From: Cervus elaphus
Taxonomy: Eukaryota > Chordata > Mammalia > Artiodactyla > Cervidae
Length of the DNA stretch: 64,000 bases
Assembly: GCF_910594005.1 (NCBI RefSeq)
Contig: NC_057832.1
Location: 98,405,152-98,469,151 of the forward strand
Direction of reading: 5' to 3'
Part shown: piece by piece, positions 57,501 through 64,000 of the stretch
Numbering within the stretch: the first letter of the stretch is position 1
Layout: the number at the start of each line of letters is the position of its first letter
The notes under the pieces: generated by a model
Seen by the model: only the letters and a program-made list of their open reading frames with translations
Told to the model about the DNA's origin: nothing
Databases searched by the model: none
Program-made: the position numbers and the translations under genes

Positions 57501-59865
57501 CTTCCTGCTTTCCTAGCCCCAGCTGTGAGCCCGGGTCTGGTAATAGATTCCGTCTCACCCACCCACTCCCTGTTTTGCGATCCTGCCTGGGGCCCCCCTT
57601 GTATCTAGGGATCCCCCTGCCTCTGCTCTCGAGGACCCCAGTGCCGCGGGCACGTCTGCCATACATGTCAGCTCCAGCTGTTGCTGCCGTCACCTGCCTG
57701 ACACGAAGTGGAGTCCCCCAGTCCTGCACTCCTACCTTGTCCAACACCGTCTGGCGACAGCAGTGCTTGACTCCAGAACTGGCCTTTTTCTCAGTAGCTT
57801 CAGCGGCTGACAATCTAGGGTTCAGATTGGCTACTTGGTGACTTGGGGACACATGTCAATTCATAGATAGTCAAGGATGCTCAGTAAATACTCACTCCCT
57901 CCCCCACCTTTATTCTGCTAGAACTTATACCTGGGTCCACCTGGGTTTCAGTGTTTGGTACTTGCTCCCACTGGATAGAACCTCTCTCTGTCCTAGTAAT
58001 TAGCATCAGCTAAGCTATCCTGACCCAAACCTGAGATGCGACGTTGAGACACCTTTGCCTCAGAAGGGGTTACTTCAGAAGAGGCAGGTCAGAGTGAGGG
58101 ACGAATCAGCCCAGGAGAAGGGAGTGAATGATAAAAGCAGTGAGGATATTCTTGTTCTCAGGCAACTTTCCTTTCTCTTACCCGCCTGCCTGATAGGAAT
58201 TGATGTGCTGGGATGTGTTTACTTTTCCCATTTGAAGGGCAGGGAGACAGCCTCGTTCAGCTTTGTCCCCTTGAAGAGCTGGAGCCCAGCTCCTGGCAGC
58301 TGGAGGGGTAGCAGAACTTAGGCCCGCCTTTGCCTCTGAGTCCACATGCAGTGGTTAAGGTGTGCTCATCACAGGCCCAAGAGTCTCTCCAGGAAGCTAA
58401 TCTGAATCCATTTCAGCTTGACTTATTTGCCTCCCCAGGCTCAGTGGGCCATCCTGCCTCTCCAGTTAATCACTTGGTGATCTCCCAGGATTCAGAGAGG
58501 GATAGCAGGATGTGTTGCCCCCTTGAGATTTCAGAATACCCAGGCAAGGACAGGAAGAGAGTGGGGACATCTGGTCACCTAGAGTGACTCTGTGACACCG
58601 CAGCCCCGCCCACAGCACCCCAGCCACGTCCCATCCAAGAGTCACAAACAAACTGAACACTTGTTTTTGCGGTACTCTTGTTTCAGCAACAGTGTTTTAC
58701 CTATGCTTATGTGGCCAGAATAGAATGGTTTATTTTCCTCTGATAATTACAATTTTTGCTTAGTGTACACATATAAAATGGAAAGGGTTTTTGGTTAATA
58801 ACATTGTGAAAGTCATGGATAGGCTGGCTTTCATTTTTCTGGAGCCCTCATCTTCTCTCAAAGTGAATCTTAGGCTTTTTGGTCCCATGAGTTTATTGAT
58901 GTCTTTTTCAAAAAATCAGTTCCACTCCTCCTTCATAGCCTGGCACTGAGGTGCAGGGAGGGAGGGGGCAGCCCTGGTGACCTTCTGCCCAGGTGGCACT
59001 CGGGTAGGGCCTTCCGCATCCCATCTCCGCCTGAGTGGGGGAAGGCTCCTGGCACCAGCTCCAGGTACTCCCCTGCTGTGGTTTCTCTCCTGGTGCTATG
59101 CTCCCTGTCCAGAGTTCTGTTTGACGTCGTGTGTTCCTTTTCTGAGGCCTGGAGGCTTGGAGAGAAAGCTCTGTTCTTGAACTTCTGAAAACCTGGGGTA
59201 TAAACTATTACCTTTCCTCTGAGCTCCTTGACCTTGAGTCTGTGCTGCGGCCAGAAACATGCGCAGCCACCTGGCTTCATCCGTAAGGGGTGTACCTTCT
59301 GTCCCAGCAGCGGTGGCCCCTGTTCTCCCAGAGGCTCCCAGCAGGTGACTGCCCTATGCCACCTCCCCGAGCCGGATCATCTGTCACTGTCCCTGAGGCT
59401 GTTTATAAATAAGAGGTCACACCTTCCAGCAGAACTGCCTTATTGCAGCAGGAGAGGCCAGCAGTGGTTTAGATATGGGCACTGAGTGTGTCCCGCCTCC
59501 CCATATTATGATTACTTTCCTTTCCTAGGTCTCTAACCTAGGTCACATTTTTGGCTTCGTAATTACAGCTGCAGTTTGAATTTTGGGGAAATCTAATTCA
59601 GACATCAAAATGTGACAGTAGTTCGTGGCCTGTCACAGGTGACCACCATCGATGATAAATATCTGCAACATCAATGATTGAAACAGAAAGAAAACGCAGT
59701 CTGCTTTGGTTAGTGAGCACCCATATTGTATACAGTGCTGTCCTTGAGTACACAGGCATGTGAAAGGGGAGATTTTGTCCTCAAGAATCTTGCAGGCTAC
59801 TTTGTAGAATGAAAGATGACTGAGATTTTGAGCATGGGTAAATGTGTCTGTGATAATAATGATAC
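54545..59865. other. Intronic sequence, mostly unique
   Basis: No SINE or exon was recognised in 5.3 kb. 55335-55400 has an L2-like end (CCCAGTGCCTAACCCAGAGT). 56560-56790 and 57590-57780 are CpG-containing. 55110-55340 and 55640-55920 are A/T-rich, repeat-free and possible conserved elements. Confidence 0.45.
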
Positions 59866-59867
59866 AA

Positions 59868-60105
59868 TAATAAGAGCTGAAATGTATTGAACCTTCCCAT
59901 ATGTCAGGCATGGTACTAAATATTTGCCATAATAATCTCCCCTAATTCCGCCAACAGCCATGTGAAGTAGGTTTTACAAATAGGACAACTGAGGCTTTGA
60001 GTGGGCTCAGTCACTGGGCCATGGTCACAGATCTAATAAATGATAGCTAGGATGTGAATCCAGGTCTGTCTGGCTTCAGATACCTAATATTTCATCAAGA
60101 TTCTG
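59868..60105 (-). repeat. MIR SINE, antisense, nearly full length
   Basis: CATATGTCAGGCATGGTACT, GCCATGTGAAGTAGGTTTTA, CAAATAGGACAACTGAGGC, CATGGTCACAGATCTAATAA and GGATGTGAATCCAGGTCTGT follow the antisense MIR from end to head. Confidence 0.8.
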
Positions 60106-60109
60106 TTTT

Positions 60110-60635
60110 TTTTCTGTCTCCCATTCTGAATGAAATACTGATGGTACTGTTGTCCCAAATATAGCCAGCGGACAGAGGGGAAAGCTTATTTGAAGAGGAA
60201 AATGACACCAAGTTAACACTTTTGAATTGGATGCGCAAGTCAGATAGTAAAGAGAAAATGTCTAGGCATCAGCCAGAACGGCTCTCAGGAGGCAGAATGG
60301 CTGGGGATATCAGTGTAATTTAGGTGAGAGAGCCATTTGTGTAAGTGATGGTTGAAGCGGCGAGACTATAGGCCCTTACAGAGCGAGGAGTCCAAGACAA
60401 GGATTCATCCCACATCTTGGTGGAGTGGGGGGTGTTTCCCGAATATCTTACTTGGAACTCCCCTGGTGATCTTAATAATTCCCAGACCCTGTGACCAAGA
60501 TCCCCTTCTCCGCTGTTGCTGCCCTGATAGTGGTCATTTTTCCTACCTTAGGTGAACCAAACACCTCCCCTCCTGCCACTTCTCAGTCCTACCTCATGTC
60601 ATGCATTATCATCTAGCACCTATCTGGCTATCACA
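60110..60635. other. Unique intron sequence before exon B
   Basis: No repeat or exon was recognised between the MIR and the splice acceptor. Confidence 0.45.
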
Positions 60636-60659
60636 AATTCTTCCTTTCTCCTGACACAG
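60636..60659 (+). promoter_or_regulatory. SND1: 3' splice site of SND1 exon B
   Basis: A pyrimidine-rich tract (TTCTTCCTTTCTCCTG) precedes ACACAG, with AG at 60658-60659. The tract is interrupted close to the AG by GACACA but is a normal acceptor. Confidence 0.85.
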
Positions 60660-60769
60660 GTATCGAATGCCCCAGAGGAGCCCGGAACCTCCCAGGCTTG
60701 GTGCAGGAAGGGGAGCCATTCAGTGAGGAGGCAACACTTTTCACCAAGGAGCTGGTGCTGCAGCGAGAG
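60660..60769 (+). CDS. SND1: SND1 exon B (internal): continuation of the SN4 domain
   Basis: This 110-base exon completes the split glycine codon with its first two bases (G from 7951 plus GT at 60660-60661) and adds 36 codons. It reads Ile-Glu-Cys-Pro-Arg-Gly-Ala-Arg-Asn-Leu-Pro-Gly through Gln-Glu-Gly-Glu-Pro-Phe to Glu-Leu-Val-Leu-Gln-Arg-Glu. This is the middle of the SN4 domain of SND1, about residues 556-591 (numbering from memory). It ends in phase 0 just before the Val-Glu repeat known in the protein, which must lie in the next exon beyond the window. No stop or frameshift is present. The exon length is not a multiple of three, so skipping it would shift the frame. Confidence 0.97.
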
Positions 60770-60775
60770 GTAGAA
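60770..60775 (+). promoter_or_regulatory. SND1: 5' splice site after SND1 exon B (non-consensus at +4 and +5)
   Basis: The border is GAG|GTAGAA. The GT and the last exonic G fit the consensus, but +4 is G and +5 is A where A and G are usual. This predicts a weaker match to U1 snRNA. No better in-frame GT lies next to it, and the protein border (after Arg-Glu) fits this site. Confidence 0.82.
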
Positions 60776-61426
60776 CATCTTCCAGTTGCTTCTTGGATGA
60801 GGAGGGCGGAGGGAGCGGGGCTCACTCAGTCTGGTGTTTTCCTTCAGTGTCGGAGATCCGTCTGCCCCTTTCTCTGGCGCTCCGCCTTCCATGTCCATGA
60901 TCCACTCCGTGTCTGCCCACATCCTGTTCCTGGAGCCCTGCTTCATTGACCAGCCACCCGCCAATTGCTCCTCACCCTGGGTGTCCTGGGATGCAGGGTG
61001 AACGCCGGCCTGCCCAGCCAGGATGCTGAGGCAGTGAGCTTTCAGCTCTGCGGTCTCCTCCTTGGTGAATCAGCCTAGAGCTGCCTGCCTCCAGCTGGAT
61101 TTAGAAGCTTGACTAACCCTGTCAGGGGCCAATTTTCTTTGAACATTTATTTGTATCTTTGAGTAATTGCATTTTCTGTAGTGGGTTTTCTGACTTAATT
61201 TAATTGTATTTCTGTTTCTGCCTGTTGGGCTGGCTCTTGCAGGCAGGAGTGAGGCTGCTCAGCTGCCATGGTGCCCATCTACCTGCTAATTTCTATCAAG
61301 TCATAGTCAACAGATCCATCTTCTTTCCAGGAGTATGCCTGTCACTCATTCTGCTAGGGGGGCACAAAAAAGGAACAGTGGGGAGTGTGCTGGACTCAGG
61401 CTTAGGGTTTTAGATCTGCCTTTTTC

Positions 61427-61445
61427 CTTTTTTTTTTTTTTTTTC
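61427..61445. repeat. Poly-T tract
   Basis: A T-rich run of about 19 bases with no recognised SINE attached. Confidence 0.7.
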
Positions 61446-63230
61446 CTAAGCAATCAAATCCACAGGATACCTCCTGCTTTAATGCAATATCATATTTCAT
61501 AACAGTGAAAAAGATTATGGGGATCTTAGAGGTTATCTTGCTCATGGATCTTTGTAGATTCCTGGGAGCAGTAGTGTGGGCTTCTTTGGGATGTTAAGTG
61601 CTACAAATTTCTGTTTATAAGCTTTCACATCTCTCATTTTGATTTGAAATGTCAGTGAATATATTAAGGGGGGGAGGTGCTTAACCTCCTTAATTGTCTC
61701 ATCAGTATCACATTGCCCTCTATTTCATGTGTGGTCAGATGCATTTGTTCGTGAAGAAGCAGTCCTTATGTTGGTATGCAAGGTGTCTTTCCCCGCTGTT
61801 TTGCAACTGCACAGCGCAGGCTGAATTGTTATCAATTAAAGCTACCCCACCCCCCACATGCCAGAGAAGTGTTCCCAGAATCCAAACACTCCTGTTGTCA
61901 GTAGCTGTTGACATTTTTGACCCTATAGGAATTGAGTTAAAGGGGCGGATATTTTAGAATTTCCCTCCTGCAATATCCCATTTGAATAAAGAATTGCAGA
62001 ACTGTTTCACGTTGGAATAAGCAGGTGAGTCTACTCAAGGTCATGACTTGAAGACTTCACATAGGGAGCAGGAACAAAGGTTGGTTGGTTGGTTATGCTT
62101 TGGATGGGGGAGGAAATCCGCTCACTGGGCTGCCTGAGACATTTATTGGTAACATCCTCATCACTTACTCTCTTAGTCACATTTCTGTTCATTTCTCACC
62201 AGTATCCTCTTCCTGTTGTTTCACGTCTTCTAAAGCTGCTTTCCCTTTTCTTTTTCAATCCTTGTTTCCCCAGCCATTTTTCTTCTTGATCATGTTTCTG
62301 GCCCACTGGTGATATCCAAAAGCACAAGGGGGTCAAAGAGAATACTGACCACTGAAAGGAGTGAGTGGCCCAAAGCTCTTTTACTGTCTCATGGTTATTA
62401 TGATCTTACCTTTGTCTGTGTACTTGCTGATATTTGATTGTTGAAAAAGCTAAAGCTTCTTCCCCATCCTCTTTGGTGCCCCTGGCACATAAGTGAGTTT
62501 GCAGATCCTTAGTCTTATCCATGGTTGATATTGATCTTTCTTAGTCGGAGTGTCCCAATCTTTCATACCTGTAAGTTGGGGATTCTTGATAGAGAAACAT
62601 GAAGCCTTTCCACATTTTCTTAGCTGCTTGGATGATTGTTGGGCTGATGGGTTTGAAAGGTCTTTATCCAGAGGAAAGACAAGTATGGCCTAAACGGAGG
62701 ATAACTTGGGATCCTGACTAAAGGAACCAGTTATAGCCAATTCTGGGCAGTTTCCTTCATAGTACATGAAAACTCCTTTCTGAATGGCATAGGAATGAAG
62801 AGGGGGGTTTGTTTTGTTATAGGCTTGTTCACTAACTTTTGACTGTATAGTATCCTCATTTTTATTTCAGGAGTTGTCCTGGGGAGTGCTTCTCTTTGCC
62901 ATCTTCCCTCTACCCCACAAGAATGTAGAAAAGCCCGACAGATTGGTCCTCAAGTGTAGAGATCCTTCCCACCCTTAGGAGAAGGGCCATGTGGTTGCCT
63001 GGGTGGCTGAGCATGGGACCACAGATGCGTACCACATGTAACTCTCACCTTCAGGGCAGTGTCCACTGAAGACTTCGTTCCAGCAACTCTTCAGGGGCCA
63101 AACGCTGCTGTGATGGCCGCAGCTGAATGGGTTTTCTTTCCTTGTACCTGTTCCCTTGGTAATCACATTTAGCTCAGTAAAACAGGTGTGGTGATGTGAT
63201 TGTCCTTGACCCTGCCACATCCCCCTCTTT

Positions 63231-63284
63231 TTATATATATATATATATGTGTGTGTATGTGTGTATATATATATATATATATAT
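63231..63284. repeat. Compound (TA)n(TG)n(TA)n microsatellite
   Basis: An alternating pyrimidine-purine tract runs for about 54 bases: TA repeats, a central block of TG repeats with one TATG, then TA repeats again. Such tracts are length-variable and can adopt Z-DNA or cruciform structures. Confidence 0.92.
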
Positions 63285-64000
63285 GTTTTATTATCTTATT
63301 TTGGGCCAGGAGTTCTCCAGCCCCTGCCTACCTTCCCCAGTCACTACAAATCTGATCTCGGAAAGGAGCAGCACTCGGGTCTTTCGTTGATTTCACAGCA
63401 CCTCCTGGGGCCCATGTGTGACCCCACAGAGGGAGGCATGGCCATCGAGCTGGACTCAGGAATCCAGAGACTGCCTTGAGAAGGATGTGAAGTAGCGGAG
63501 GGGCTGTGTAATAAACACCCGGGTAGGGAGCAGACAGAAAGCTCAAGTGTGGGGCACCTGGCCCTGAAAAGTGTCTCCTTGTTTATGAGGTGCACTGTCT
63601 TAGCTTTGGGTCAATGGGGCAGGAAGTGCTGCCTGTCTCTTTCCCAGTTTCGGGTGGAGACAGACTTGCAGCTTTTGCATCCCATATCCTCTTGTGGAGC
63701 CTGCTCTGTCACACGCAAGACCCCTCTCATTTCAGCCAGCCCCCATTATCTTGAGACCTGAGCTCCCTGCTTTGCCAAAGTGTGTTTTTACAGTCACACA
63801 CGTGAGGAGAGTGCCTGGCATTTTTGGCCGTCACGCAGCTCTTTTCCTGAGTGTCTTCCTGCCACTTCTCATTGCCTTTCTGCTTTTTTTCCACCTTTCT
63901 TCATGGCCCTTCTCCTCAGCCATTGGCTCCTCTTGGCACTTGTTCCCTTCCCTGAGTCGGGACCCTGGCAGGACTGTTCAGGTCAATGGTCTGGGTATCC

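Larger units (their letters stand above)
7952..60659 (+). other. SND1: SND1 intron between exons A and B, 52,708 bases
   Basis: The intron starts with GTAAGT and ends with CTGACACAG, in phase 1. It contains most repeats listed below and no recognisable coding exon. Translating across the junction gives Leu-Ala-Gly-Ile-Glu-Cys-Pro, the known SND1 order, so no constitutive exon is missing between the two. Confidence 0.93.
1..64000 (+). other. SND1: SND1 locus, internal partial segment (2 exons, 3 introns or intron parts)
   Basis: The whole window lies inside the transcription unit of SND1, read on the + strand. Two exons were recognised by their translation and by splice borders that keep frame. 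The first exon, promoter, last exon and polyadenylation site are outside the window. SND1 is a multi-domain protein with four SN-like domains, a Tudor domain and a partial fifth SN domain. It acts in RNA decay, RNA-induced silencing and splicing, and as a transcription co-activator. Mammalian SND1 is known to be a very large gene with long introns, which agrees with the 52.7 kb intron seen here. Human LRRC4 is nested in an SND1 intron, but no LRRC4-sized open frame exists in this window. Confidence 0.95.
60770..64000 (+). other. SND1: SND1 intron downstream of exon B (5' part only)
   Basis: This 3.2 kb is intron beyond exon B. No further SND1 exon was recognised; the Val-Glu-repeat exon that should follow is absent. 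It holds a poly-T tract at 61427-61445 and a TA/TG microsatellite near 63231. I saw no Bov-tA, CHR or BovB copy here, making it one of the few repeat-poor parts. Confidence 0.85.

Noticed and set aside
7952..60659. Nested LRRC4 gene, as in human SND1
   Set aside because: LRRC4 has a long single coding exon of over 600 codons; no frame of that size exists on either strand here.
1..64000. SND1-hosted microRNA hairpin (miR-593 in human)
   Set aside because: I looked for its mature-strand core and did not find it in the window.
60770..64000. Next SND1 exon with the Val-Glu repeat
   Set aside because: No such coding sequence is present downstream of exon B in the window.
1..64000. CRISPR arrays, bacterial operons, phage or endogenous retrovirus
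   Set aside because: Repeats are dispersed SINE/LINE copies. No regular short repeats with spacers, ribosome binding sites, LTR pairs or retroviral reading frames were seen.

Overview
This is a window of ruminant (bovid-type) nuclear genome. The evidence is its interspersed repeats: many tRNA-Glu-derived Bov-tA/Bov-A SINEs, CHR-type SINEs and 5'-truncated BovB LINE copies, over an older layer of MIR, L2 and L1M. There are no bacterial-style gene arrays, and the six-frame open frames are short and look like chance.

Only one gene can be supported. Two exons on the + strand encode consecutive pieces of SND1 (Tudor-SN, p100). Exon A (7810-7951) carries the linker before the fourth staphylococcal-nuclease-like (SN4) domain and the start of SN4. 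Exon B (60660-60769) continues SN4. They join in frame through a split glycine codon (phase 1) and have canonical AG/GT borders. The rest is intron: 7.8 kb upstream (1-7809), one intron of 52.7 kb (7952-60659), and 3.2 kb downstream (60770-64000). The previous and following SND1 exons are outside the window.

The intron layout is as follows. 1-7.5 kb has antisense L1 pieces, two antisense Bov-tA copies, a poly-C tract and a CHR SINE. 7.5-16 kb has exon A, a MIR, a G/A-rich old repeat, an inverted Bov-tA pair, a hAT-like element and a Bov-tA with clear target-site duplications. 16-30 kb has a CpG-enriched island-like block near 20.1-20.4 kb, a MIR disrupted by two independent Bov-tA insertions, a short L1 tail and a CHR SINE (both with exact duplications), and a BovB 3' end. 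30-48 kb has CHR, L2, MIR, BovB and L1M copies, a GC-rich block and a strong G-quadruplex motif. 48-60 kb has a second hAT-like element, a CHR SINE with a (TTTA)13 tract, and a head-to-head BovB cluster. 60-64 kb has exon B and a TA/TG microsatellite.

I found no undescribed gene system. The most interesting architecture is three close inverted pairs of retroelements in the SND1 intron. They could fold into dsRNA in the SND1 pre-mRNA, and SND1 protein is itself reported to bind and promote cleavage of inosine-containing dsRNA. Other leads are the CpG-enriched block, several repeat-free A/T-rich stretches that may be conserved noncoding elements, and G-quadruplex motifs. Repeat family names come from recognising consensus features by eye, so boundaries are good to about 5-20 bases unless target-site duplications are given.
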